A DNA stretch of 64,000 nucleotides from Chitinophaga sp. YR627 (GTDB lineage: Bacteria > Bacteroidota > Bacteroidia > Chitinophagales > Chitinophagaceae). Every line of letters begins with the position of its first letter. The first letter of the stretch is position 1. The position numbers were made by a program, and so were the translations under genes. The notes under the pieces are model-generated. The model worked only from the letters and a program-made list of their open reading frames with translations, was not told where the DNA came from and did no database searches. Below, in pieces: positions 8,844 through 17,094 of the stretch. The DNA is taken from assembly GCF_900114995.1 (NCBI RefSeq), contig NZ_FOUX01000001.1, forward strand, positions 1,674,001 to 1,738,000. Direction: 5' to 3'.

Positions 8844-9992
8844 ATGCCTGATCACCAACAAAGAATTGCTTATTTATTAGCACGTTATGCAGATAAATCA
8901 TGCAGCCGGGAAGAGCTGGATGAACTGTTTGCTACTATTGGTCAGGGTAATGATCCCGAAGGACTCGAACAGTTGCTGGAGGATGTATGGCATACAGCAC
9001 ATCCTGCCCCCGAGATTGATTATGAGGCGGTCTACCAGCAGATCAAACCCGCTGTTCCGGTACGGAAGACCATTCCCTTTAAAAGGATCGCTATTGCAGC
9101 ATCACTGTTGCTGCTGGCTGGTACTGCCTACTGGTTACTACCCCACAAACGGACAGCCAAACAGCCACTGGTGGTAGCAACGCCTGCTCAGCAGCATATT
9201 CTGCCGGCGAGCAATAAAGCCATGCTGACACTGGCGGATGGTACTACAGTATCGCTGGACAGTACAGGGAAACAGCTGATTCAGCAGGGGAATGTGGCGA
9301 TCAGACAACAAAACGGACAGCTTTTATATGCCAGTCAGCCAACGGATGGCAATATTCACTATAACAAACTGACCACGCCAAGAGGAGGACAATTCAGGCT
9401 CGTATTGCCTGACGGTACCAAAGTATGGCTGAACTCTGCTTCCATGTTACGCTATCCTACCACTTTCTCAGGAAAGGAACGTGTAGTGGAACTGGACGGA
9501 CAGGGATACTTTGAGATCGCAGCCAATGCGCAGCAACCATTTAAAGTAAAGGTACGTGACATGGAGGTGCTTGTACTGGGCACAGACTTCGATATTATGG
9601 CCTATGGGGATGAAAATTCAGTTAATACCACATTGCTCACCGGTAGCGTACTGGTGAAGGAAGGCAACACAAAACAATTGTTACGACCTGGACAACAGGC
9701 AGTAGTAGACAACCAGGATCATCAGCTGACAGTCAAAACAGCTGACATCAGAAAAGTAACCGCGTGGAAGAACGGCATGTTTGTTTTCAATGACATGGCT
9801 TTACCCGCCATCTTAAGAGAAGTAGCCCGCTGGTACGATGTAGACATCGTTTATACAGCCAGCCCCGGAGCGGAATTATACGGAGGCGGTATAGGAAGGG
9901 ACCTGCAGCTGGCAGACGTACTGGCCCTGCTGGAAGGGAATGGCTTTAATCATTTCAGGATTGAAGGTAGAAAAGTAATTGTATTACCATAA
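8844..9992 (+). CDS. FecR-type anti-sigma factor
   Basis: 382 residues from the ATG at 8844. A start at 8766, overlapping the sigma gene by 22 bases, is possible but would add 26 residues before the conserved N-terminus (MPDHQQRIAYLLARY). The cytosolic anti-sigma domain occupies about 1-75 and one membrane helix lies near 85-100 (IAIAASLLLLAGTAYWLL). The periplasmic FecR domain follows (LTTPRGGQFRLVLPDGTKVWLNSAS, then YFEIA and FDIMAY). A C-terminal DUF4974/STN-like module ends the protein and would touch the TonB-dependent receptor. It passes the signal from the downstream SusC to the upstream sigma factor. Confidence 0.9.
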   Translation: MPDHQQRIAYLLARYADKSCSREELDELFATIGQGNDPEGLEQLLEDVWHTAHPAPEIDYEAVYQQIKPAVPVRKTIPFKRIAIAASLLLLAGTAYWLLPHKRTAKQPLVVATPAQQHILPASNKAMLTLADGTTVSLDSTGKQLIQQGNVAIRQQNGQLLYASQPTDGNIHYNKLTTPRGGQFRLVLPDGTKVWLNSASMLRYPTTFSGKERVVELDGQGYFEIAANAQQPFKVKVRDMEVLVLGTDFDIMAYGDENSVNTTLLTGSVLVKEGNTKQLLRPGQQAVVDNQDHQLTVKTADIRKVTAWKNGMFVFNDMALPAILREVARWYDVDIVYTASPGAELYGGGIGRDLQLADVLALLEGNGFNHFRIEGRKVIVLP

Positions 9993-10023
9993 TTAGTATC
10001 AACCAGGAAGATGCGTTGATAAA

Positions 10024-10050
10024 ACCGGAGATGCTCGCAACATCCCCGGT
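10024..10050 (+). other. Hairpin between fecR and susC
   Basis: ACCGG-A-GATG (10024-10033) pairs with CATC-C-CCGGT (10041-10050), one A-C mismatch, 7-base loop. No T-tract follows, so it is more likely an mRNA stability or attenuation element than a full terminator. Confidence 0.4.
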
Positions 10051-10116
10051 CAGTTATCTGGCATCCTCAATAATCGCTGTAAAGACCATTTAAGTACTAC
10101 CAAACACTGCAAAAGT

Positions 10117-13100
10117 ATGCAATTCGACTGTTATGTACAGGCCCGCACACTGCGCGGGCTATCAACCAAAATTTGCCTGGTTATGAAACTGACCACATTC
10201 CTGCTACTGGTGATCATCCTACAGGTGAGCGCCGCAGGATATTCCCAGAAAGTGACGCTGACGGCCAGGAATATGCCGCTCCGTGATGTGTTTACCGAAA
10301 TTATCACACAGACAGGCGTATCCATCGTATACTCTGAAAATGTACTGGCCAATACGGCCCCTGTCACTTTCCATGTGAAAGATGCCTCCGTACGCGAAGT
10401 GCTGGACCTCTGCCTTCGCAACCAACAGGTCCTCTACACACTCGAAGGAAAAAACTTTGTTATCAAGAAAATCATCCCGTTGTTGCCCGGCGCCTCCCCG
10501 CAGGCAGATACGACCATTACCGTTAGGGGAACTGTCAGCGCTGCCGCAGGTGGTCCATTACCTGGTGCGACCATATTGGTCAAAGGCACCCGGAAAGGTA
10601 CACAGACCAACGGAGAAGGGCAATTTACCCTGACTGGTGTACGCAAACAGGACATCCTGATCATCAGTAACATAGGGTTTACTACCAGGGAAGTTGCTGC
10701 AACTGAACAGGTGACCTTACAGCTCGAAGAAGATACCCGCAACTTCAATGAGGTCATTGTAGTCGGCTATAGCGATAAAAAGAAAAGTGAACTGACCAGC
10801 GCCGTAAGCGTGGTGTCAGCTGAAAAACTGAAAGACGTCACCACCAACGACGTGGGTAGCATGTTACAGGGTAAGGTGGCTGGTCTCCAGGTGGTGAACA
10901 GTTCCGGTGTGCCGGGTACAGCTGCCGAACTGCGACTGCGTGGTGTATCTTCCGTAAATGCCTCCCAGACGCCACTCTTTGTGGTAGATGGTATTATCGG
11001 TGGTAATTATGATCCGAATGACGTAGAAAGCATTACGGTACTAAAAGATGCCGGCGCCACCGCAATGTATGGTTCTCAGGCAAATGCGGGTGTTATCATC
11101 ATCACTACTAAAAAGGCAAAACTGGGGAAGACGCGTTTTGAGGCAAAGGTCACTACCGGCTTCCGCAAACCGGATTTCGGCAAGATGGAAATGATGAATG
11201 GCAGTGAACTGTACGATCGCCATAAAGAGTTTTACCGTGACTATATCCCCGGTACCGATAATAACTCCTATAAAGTAGACATCCTGAAATTCTATGCGGA
11301 AAGACCAAAGACACTGCAACAGCAGAACTATAACTGGCTGACCACCATGTTTGGGACTGCTCCCGTAGAAAACGTCTATATTGCTGCCAGTGGTACTTCC
11401 GAAAAGAGCGAATACTACACGGGGCTGTCGTACTACAATGAAAGAGGTACTTTCATGAATACCGGCTTCCAGCGTATCAACCTGCGTGGTAATTCTACCT
11501 ACCATTTCTCTAAACATGTGAGTGTTACCAATAATATCAATATCAGCGGTTCTACCGGTAATAGCTACAACTATGAGGATGTTTACTACGCTTATCTGAA
11601 CATGCCCTGGGACAATCCCTACGACGCCAACCGTAATCCGGTATATGTAGATGGCAACGTGGGCTTCAAATGGTGGTCCAGGGATAAGGTAAATCCGATC
11701 CATACCATCAAAAACTCCAATCACCCTTATAAGAACTTCGACGTCAACTACGATCTCGGACTCAATATCAATATCACCGACTGGTTGTCTTTCTCCAGTA
11801 GTAACCGGGCAGCTGTCAGCTATAATAAAGGATCAGACTACTACTCTCCGGTAGTCGCCGGTTTGTATAACAGCACCGGTTACCTGAATGAACTCAGTAC
11901 CTTATCCTATGGGGTGATCTCCAACGACCTGCTGAAATTCAATTTCCACAAAGGAGATCATACCATCAGTGGTCTGGCAGGTATTGCTATTGAAAACAGC
12001 AAAACGGAGATCCTGGGCGCTTCCGGTAAGGGATTGCCGGAGGGATTGTCCGTGCTGAATGTAGTGTCCAACAACCAGCTGGTAACCGGCTCCTATGACC
12101 AGGCGATCATCCAGTCCTTTATCTCACAGGTAAGTTATGGTTATAAGGACAAATACTTCCTGACCGGTTCTTACCGTGTAGATGGATCAACCGCTTTCCC
12201 GGCCAGTAACCGCTATGGTTCTTTTCCCGCAGTATCTGCTGCCTGGCAGATCAGTCATGAGGATTTCCTGCTGCACAGTAAACTGTTCAGCAATCTGAAG
12301 GTACGTGCCAGTTACGGGGTAACCGGTACACAGGATATAGGTTCTTCCCGTTACCTCGGATTGTATGCATTAAGCAGTCAGTATAACGGCGGAACAGCAG
12401 CAACGCCTTCTCAGTTGCCAAGTCCGAACCTGACCTGGGAGAGTAAAAAACAGTTGAACGCCGGACTGGATATTGGTTTATTTAACCGGATCAACCTGAC
12501 AATCGACGCTTATAATAATGTGACAGACAATCTGCTCTTACAGGTACCGCAACCCCTCTCCGTAGGCTTTGAACAACGCTGGGAGAATGTAGGTAAGGTG
12601 ATCAATAATGGGATAGAACTGGGCATCAATACTGTCAATATCAAGACAGCAGATTTTGAGTGGACCACTGATTTCAATATCAACTATAACACCAACAAAC
12701 TGAAGGAATTACCCAGCGATATTACCCGTACACAACCTACCTGGAGCATCTCCCAGATCTATCGCAATGATGGTAATCTGTATGAATTCTACATGCCGAA
12801 ATGGTTAGGCGTAGATAAGGAAACAGGCGCGCCACAATGGGAAGTGATCAACAGGGATGCCAACGGTAAGGAGATCTCCAGGTCTGCCACATCAGACTAC
12901 GCCAGTGCCACCTATCAGGAAGTAGGTTCTGCTCTGCCGAAGCTGCAGGGAGGTTTTACCACACAATGGACCTACAAAAACCTCTCTCTGAGCGTCAATG
13001 CCTATTACCTGACAGGCAACAAGGTATTCAGCAATAGTCTGCGTTTTGTGATGAATGACGGCAATGAGCCCTATTACAACCAGATCAACCTGCCTTCGGG

Positions 13101-13443
13101 TTACAAGATCTGGACGCATCCGGGTGATGATGCCACAGAGCCAAGTCCGCAGAATGCGGCCAATTCCACAGAAACCTCTACCCGTTACCTGAAAGACGGC
13201 GACTTCCTGGCCATCAGAAATATCGCGTTGTCCTATAGGTTGCCAAAAGCCTGGATGAGCCGCTGGCATATGGATGGAGTAACACTGTCGCTGACTGCAG
13301 ATAACGTATACACATTCACTAAGTTCCTCGGACAGGACCCTGCCACAACGATCACCTCCGGCAGTTATGTAATGCCTGGTGTATCGGATTTTAAGTATCC
13401 GAATAACCGCCAGTTTCTGTTCAATATCAACATCAGGTTCTAG
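10117..13443 (+). CDS. SusC-like TonB-dependent receptor
   Basis: 1108 residues. A signal segment lies around 22-45 (MKLTTFLLLVIILQVSAAGYSQ), and an internal ATG codes residue 23, so the true start may be there. The STN signalling domain covers about 45-118, a carboxypeptidase-D-like beta sandwich about 133-212, and the plug about 225-340 (VVGYSDKKKSELTSAVSVV, SMLQGKVAGLQV, VFVVDG-type loop, SIEVLKD-type box as SITVLKDAGATAMYG). A 22-strand barrel follows, ending in NINIRF with a terminal aromatic. The STN domain marks it as a signal-transducing receptor paired with the upstream FecR/FecI. With SusD it imports an oligomeric nutrient across the outer membrane. Confidence 0.95.
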   Translation: MQFDCYVQARTLRGLSTKICLVMKLTTFLLLVIILQVSAAGYSQKVTLTARNMPLRDVFTEIITQTGVSIVYSENVLANTAPVTFHVKDASVREVLDLCLRNQQVLYTLEGKNFVIKKIIPLLPGASPQADTTITVRGTVSAAAGGPLPGATILVKGTRKGTQTNGEGQFTLTGVRKQDILIISNIGFTTREVAATEQVTLQLEEDTRNFNEVIVVGYSDKKKSELTSAVSVVSAEKLKDVTTNDVGSMLQGKVAGLQVVNSSGVPGTAAELRLRGVSSVNASQTPLFVVDGIIGGNYDPNDVESITVLKDAGATAMYGSQANAGVIIITTKKAKLGKTRFEAKVTTGFRKPDFGKMEMMNGSELYDRHKEFYRDYIPGTDNNSYKVDILKFYAERPKTLQQQNYNWLTTMFGTAPVENVYIAASGTSEKSEYYTGLSYYNERGTFMNTGFQRINLRGNSTYHFSKHVSVTNNINISGSTGNSYNYEDVYYAYLNMPWDNPYDANRNPVYVDGNVGFKWWSRDKVNPIHTIKNSNHPYKNFDVNYDLGLNINITDWLSFSSSNRAAVSYNKGSDYYSPVVAGLYNSTGYLNELSTLSYGVISNDLLKFNFHKGDHTISGLAGIAIENSKTEILGASGKGLPEGLSVLNVVSNNQLVTGSYDQAIIQSFISQVSYGYKDKYFLTGSYRVDGSTAFPASNRYGSFPAVSAAWQISHEDFLLHSKLFSNLKVRASYGVTGTQDIGSSRYLGLYALSSQYNGGTAATPSQLPSPNLTWESKKQLNAGLDIGLFNRINLTIDAYNNVTDNLLLQVPQPLSVGFEQRWENVGKVINNGIELGINTVNIKTADFEWTTDFNINYNTNKLKELPSDITRTQPTWSISQIYRNDGNLYEFYMPKWLGVDKETGAPQWEVINRDANGKEISRSATSDYASATYQEVGSALPKLQGGFTTQWTYKNLSLSVNAYYLTGNKVFSNSLRFVMNDGNEPYYNQINLPSGYKIWTHPGDDATEPSPQNAANSTETSTRYLKDGDFLAIRNIALSYRLPKAWMSRWHMDGVTLSLTADNVYTFTKFLGQDPATTITSGSYVMPGVSDFKYPNNRQFLFNINIRF

Positions 13444-13457
13444 TAAACTTACAGCTC

Positions 13458-14972
13458 ATGACAACCAGATCTCTTTTACTCATATTTGCTTTTCCGCTGC
13501 TGTTTGGCAGTTGTCTGAAAGACGTGAATCCAAGCGATTCACTGACTACCGGTACGCTGACACAAACTGCGCAGGGATTGAAACAGGCATTAAACGGCGC
13601 CTATGCTTTATTTAAAGATCATGTGGAGTTTAATGGCACTACCGATCTGAATAATATGTACCTGCGCCAGTATTTTCAGATGAGCGATTTCGCCAGCGAT
13701 GATATTGTCTGCGCGCAAACCACAACGGATCCGCTGTATTACAGCTTTTCGTTGAATCATACGCCTACGCAGACGAACAGCCGTTATTTCTGGTACATCT
13801 CCTATAAGATCATCAATGATGTCAATACAGTGATCGAGGCGGCAGAAGCTGTCCAGAATCCGGACGCCACAATTAAACAGCTGCTGGGAGAATGTTACTT
13901 TATGCGGGCTTTCTGCCATTTTAACCTGGTAAAACTATATGCCCGTCCTTATACAGAAAATCCGGCTGCTGACGGTGTGATACTACGTACTTCTACCAGT
14001 GATCCTTCTACCCAAGCCCGGTCTACCGTAGCTGAAGTCTACGCATCTGTGATTGGAGATGCGGAAAAAGGGGCTTCCCTCATGCAGCAACAACGTGGTG
14101 TACAGTACGCTTCACAGGAAGCTGCCTGGGCTTTGCTGTCAAGGGCGTATTTATATAAAGGCGTGAATGACAGCACGATCTATTATAGCGATAAAGTCAT
14201 TAATTCAGGTAGGTTTGGGCTGACAGATACGACAGGTTTTAAGACCATGTTTGCTAATGCGACGGGTAGTAAAGAGACGATCTTCTGCGTAGCCTTTACA
14301 ACGGTGGATGATTATGGAAAAGCAGGTTCTATTGCCTCTATGATCTATTCTGACGGTAACTCGGGCTGGGGAGAGGAATTTGCTTCGCAATCGCTGCGCG
14401 ATACCATGGCTGCTTATCCGGAAGACGCCCGCTGGGCTTATATTCTTCCTTTAAAGGATGGTAGTGGTAATCTGCAGAAAAAGAATGGCATTGAGACTTA
14501 CTACATTATGAAGTTCTCCGGACAGGCAGGTAGTCCGACGCTGAGTTCCCCCATCATGTTCCGTTTAGCAGAGATGTACCTGAACAGGGCAGAAGCCAGA
14601 GCGAAGGCCGGGAATGCGACCGGTGCTTTAGATGACGTGGACCTGATCCGGAAAAACAGGGGTTTACAGAATGCCTTATATGGCGGAAAAGTGCCTGCCG
14701 GTAAGACCGTTCTCGAAACCGTACTAAAAGAAAGAAGGATTGAACTGGCTTTCGAAGGACACCGGGTTTATGACGTTTATCGTAATAAACAGGCTATGAA
14801 CAGGACCTATTGGGGATACCACCTGCCAGGACTGAAAGAGTCGGATATAGACCTCAGTAAGCGTCCTGCGGGCTATGAGAATATGGTCATTAACCCAAAT
14901 AACAAACGGGTGATCTACTACATTCCCATCGATGAGATACAGACCAATAAACTGTGTTCACAGAATCCTTAA
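13458..14972 (+). CDS. SusD-like surface lipoprotein
   Basis: 504 residues, starting 15 bases after susC. A lipoprotein signal ends in LFGSC (Cys 15). SusD/RagB features: GLKQALNGAYALF near the N-terminus, ECYFMRAFCHFNLVKLYARPY (TPR-like helix), and MFRLAEMYLNRAEARAKAG with the conserved ERRIELAFEGHRVYDVYR block before the C-terminus. The family forms the lid of the SusC barrel and binds the substrate. The substrate is not evident from sequence. Confidence 0.95.
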   Translation: MTTRSLLLIFAFPLLFGSCLKDVNPSDSLTTGTLTQTAQGLKQALNGAYALFKDHVEFNGTTDLNNMYLRQYFQMSDFASDDIVCAQTTTDPLYYSFSLNHTPTQTNSRYFWYISYKIINDVNTVIEAAEAVQNPDATIKQLLGECYFMRAFCHFNLVKLYARPYTENPAADGVILRTSTSDPSTQARSTVAEVYASVIGDAEKGASLMQQQRGVQYASQEAAWALLSRAYLYKGVNDSTIYYSDKVINSGRFGLTDTTGFKTMFANATGSKETIFCVAFTTVDDYGKAGSIASMIYSDGNSGWGEEFASQSLRDTMAAYPEDARWAYILPLKDGSGNLQKKNGIETYYIMKFSGQAGSPTLSSPIMFRLAEMYLNRAEARAKAGNATGALDDVDLIRKNRGLQNALYGGKVPAGKTVLETVLKERRIELAFEGHRVYDVYRNKQAMNRTYWGYHLPGLKESDIDLSKRPAGYENMVINPNNKRVIYYIPIDEIQTNKLCSQNP

Positions 14973-14996
14973 TTCATCTTTAAATGCCTGATCATT

Positions 14997-15851
14997 ATGC
15001 AACTCAGATATCTCTTTTTAAGCATTATAACAGTCGCATTACTCAGTGGATGCGGTGACGATGACAAAGTAACACCAGATGCTGACCTGTTCTACGAAAT
15101 CAGTATTAACGGGAATGACGTCACATTCAACAATAAAACATCCGGTGCTGTATCCTACAAATGGGATTTTGGCGATGGTACAAGCTCCGAAGAGGAAAGT
15201 CCGGTGCATACCTATCCCGGTAAGGGAAAATACGTACCAACCCTGTATGCCACGACAAAAGAAGGCAAGGTAACGGAAGGATCAACCGTTGTCTATATTG
15301 CAAAGTCTTCCTCTGTGAAAATGAATGACAATACCCTGTCTGACTGGGATGAGGTGACGGACTACCAGTTTACCTCCGGTGCAGGAGAAACCTATTTCAG
15401 GAAGGCTAAATTCGATTATGATGCGTCTTATGTATACGTCTATCTTGAAGTGAATTCCAAAGCGGACAATAAAGATATCTATGACTTCTATATGGATACG
15501 GATAACAACCCGGGTACAGGTCTGCTGTTAGGCACATTCTCCGGCGGAGGTTATGATGTGTTGCTGGAGGGTGCTGTATTGGATGACTGGTTTGATGCTT
15601 TCTATCATAAGGGAGATCAGAACGCTTTTACGTTTGATGCCTCCGGTGTGACAGAGTTCGTGACTGTCGGCACCACACAGCAGGAAGGAAATGTGCTGAA
15701 GTTTGAATTACGCCTGTCCCGCGCAAAACTGAAAGGGCTGGCAGCTACGACGGCCCTGCGCATCGGTATTCAGGCCACAAAAGGGGACTGGTCAGCTACC
15801 CTGGGTAATATACCAGACGGTGGCACTTCTGTATTGATCAATTTTGAGTAA
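14997..15851 (+). CDS. PKD-domain surface lipoprotein of the SusCD locus
   Basis: 284 residues, starting 25 bases after susD. A lipoprotein signal ends in LLSGC (Cys about 19). A PKD domain covers about 35-105 (YKWDFGDGTSSEEESPVHTYPGKGKY is the hallmark). A C-terminal beta-sandwich of about 170 residues (NDNTLSDWDEVTDYQF; DFYMDTDNNPGTG) resembles CBM9-like or DOMON-like ligand modules. Its position matches the SusE/SusF slot, where surface glycan-binding lipoproteins sit, so an accessory ligand-binding role is inferred. Confidence 0.8.
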   Translation: MQLRYLFLSIITVALLSGCGDDDKVTPDADLFYEISINGNDVTFNNKTSGAVSYKWDFGDGTSSEEESPVHTYPGKGKYVPTLYATTKEGKVTEGSTVVYIAKSSSVKMNDNTLSDWDEVTDYQFTSGAGETYFRKAKFDYDASYVYVYLEVNSKADNKDIYDFYMDTDNNPGTGLLLGTFSGGGYDVLLEGAVLDDWFDAFYHKGDQNAFTFDASGVTEFVTVGTTQQEGNVLKFELRLSRAKLKGLAATTALRIGIQATKGDWSATLGNIPDGGTSVLINFE

Positions 15852-15869
15852 TATGTGAGTGTACCTATA

Positions 15870-16000
15870 GAATGCAGAATAGTGTAGCATGGGTATGTCC
15901 GCAAAGAATCTCTGGCATGGGATTTTTTGCGGATATCTATAGATACCAGGGATGGACATGGTCCTGCAATTCTTAATTCTTAATTCATAATTCCTAATTT
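15870..16000. repeat. Dispersed inverted repeat, copy A
   Basis: GAATGCAG at 15870-15877 faces CTGCAATTC at 15964-15972, which is followed by tandem CTTAATT-type units up to 16000. The interior holds a 13-bp hairpin (TCCGCAAAGAATC 15898-15910 with GATTTTTTGCGGA 15921-15933, one G-T pair). It shares its arms with copies at 57391 and 60080. It fills the 152-base gap before the membrane gene at 16004. Confidence 0.55.
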
Positions 16001-16003
16001 TTC

Positions 16004-17053
16004 ATGGGTAATTCCGGTCGTTTATTATCGCTGGATGTCATGCGTGGACTGATCATGATATTACTGGCGGGAGAGAGCTGCCGGGTGTATGAATCGCTCC
16101 ACGAATGGAATGACAACGCTTTTATCACACAGTTCTTTCATCATCCCTGGCATGGCCTGCGCTTCTGGGATCTGGTACAGCCGGCGTTTATGCTGATGGC
16201 GGGTACTGCGATGTATATTTCGTATCAGCGTAAACTGAGCAAAGGCATTTCCTGGTCGCAGAACTTCAAACACATCCTCATCCGTAGTCTGAAACTCTTT
16301 CTGCTGGGAACGGGCTTACATTGTGTCTATGCAGGTAAGCTGGTATGGGAGCTCTGGAATGTGCTGACACAGTTATCCGTGACGGGTATCATCGCGTATC
16401 TGGTCATCGGACGGTCTTATACTTTTCAGATCGCTACAGGTTTCCTGCTGATATTACTCAATGACATATTATACCGGACGATCCTGGTACCTGGCTTTGA
16501 CCAGCCCTTTGTGGAATATCACAATTTCGGGGCTTATATGGATACCCTGCTGATGGGCAAGATCAATCAGGATGGCTGGGTAGCGATCAATATCATTCCG
16601 ACAGCAGCACATACCATATGGGGCGTAACGGCAGGTAAATTATTGTCCTCAGCCATGGATAGCAGCCGTAAGATCACCATATTGGCGATAGCGGGCGCCA
16701 TATTGCTCGTTTTAGGCTTTGGAGTGGACTTAACTGGTATTTCGCCCATTATCAAAAGGATCAGTACCGCAGGCTTTGTAATGGCATCTGCAGGCTGGGT
16801 ATTGCTGATACTGGCGTTTTTATACTGGTGGATTGACATAAAAGATCACCAGCGTTATACCTGGATCCCCGTAGTGGTTGGCATGAATGCCATTTTTATC
16901 TATGTCTTTTTTGAAACGGTAGGTGCGCAATGGGTCAATGGAGTTGTAGCGATCTTTATTCCCTGGCATATTGCGGCGGCATTTGTCACCTGGGGACTGG
17001 AGTGGGGGTTGTGCTACTGGTTGTATAAGAAAGGGATCTTTTTCAAGTTATAA
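16004..17053 (+). CDS. HGSNAT/DUF5009-like membrane acyltransferase
   Basis: 349 residues, about nine hydrophobic helices. The N-terminus RLLSLDVMRGLIMILL is the signature of the DUF5009/DUF1624/HGSNAT group (COG4299), whose human member acetylates heparan glucosamine across the lysosomal membrane. WHGLRFWDLVQPAFMLMAG is the second conserved block, and AAHTIWGVTAGKLL a third. It follows the SusCD-PKD genes on the same strand, so it may transacylate sugars brought in by that system; this is inference. A repeat element lies between it and the PKD gene, so co-transcription is uncertain. Confidence 0.8.
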   Translation: MGNSGRLLSLDVMRGLIMILLAGESCRVYESLHEWNDNAFITQFFHHPWHGLRFWDLVQPAFMLMAGTAMYISYQRKLSKGISWSQNFKHILIRSLKLFLLGTGLHCVYAGKLVWELWNVLTQLSVTGIIAYLVIGRSYTFQIATGFLLILLNDILYRTILVPGFDQPFVEYHNFGAYMDTLLMGKINQDGWVAINIIPTAAHTIWGVTAGKLLSSAMDSSRKITILAIAGAILLVLGFGVDLTGISPIIKRISTAGFVMASAGWVLLILAFLYWWIDIKDHQRYTWIPVVVGMNAIFIYVFFETVGAQWVNGVVAIFIPWHIAAAFVTWGLEWGLCYWLYKKGIFFKL

Positions 17054-17086
17054 AAAGGGGCTGTTCATTATAATGGACAGCCCCTT
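17052..17086. terminator. Bidirectional terminator
   Basis: AAAGGGGCTGTTCATTA (17054-17070) pairs with TAATGGACAGCCCCTTT (17071-17087), a near-perfect hairpin with one T-G wobble. It separates the convergent DUF5009 gene from the helicase gene. Confidence 0.85.
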
Positions 17087-17094
17087 TCGGTTAT

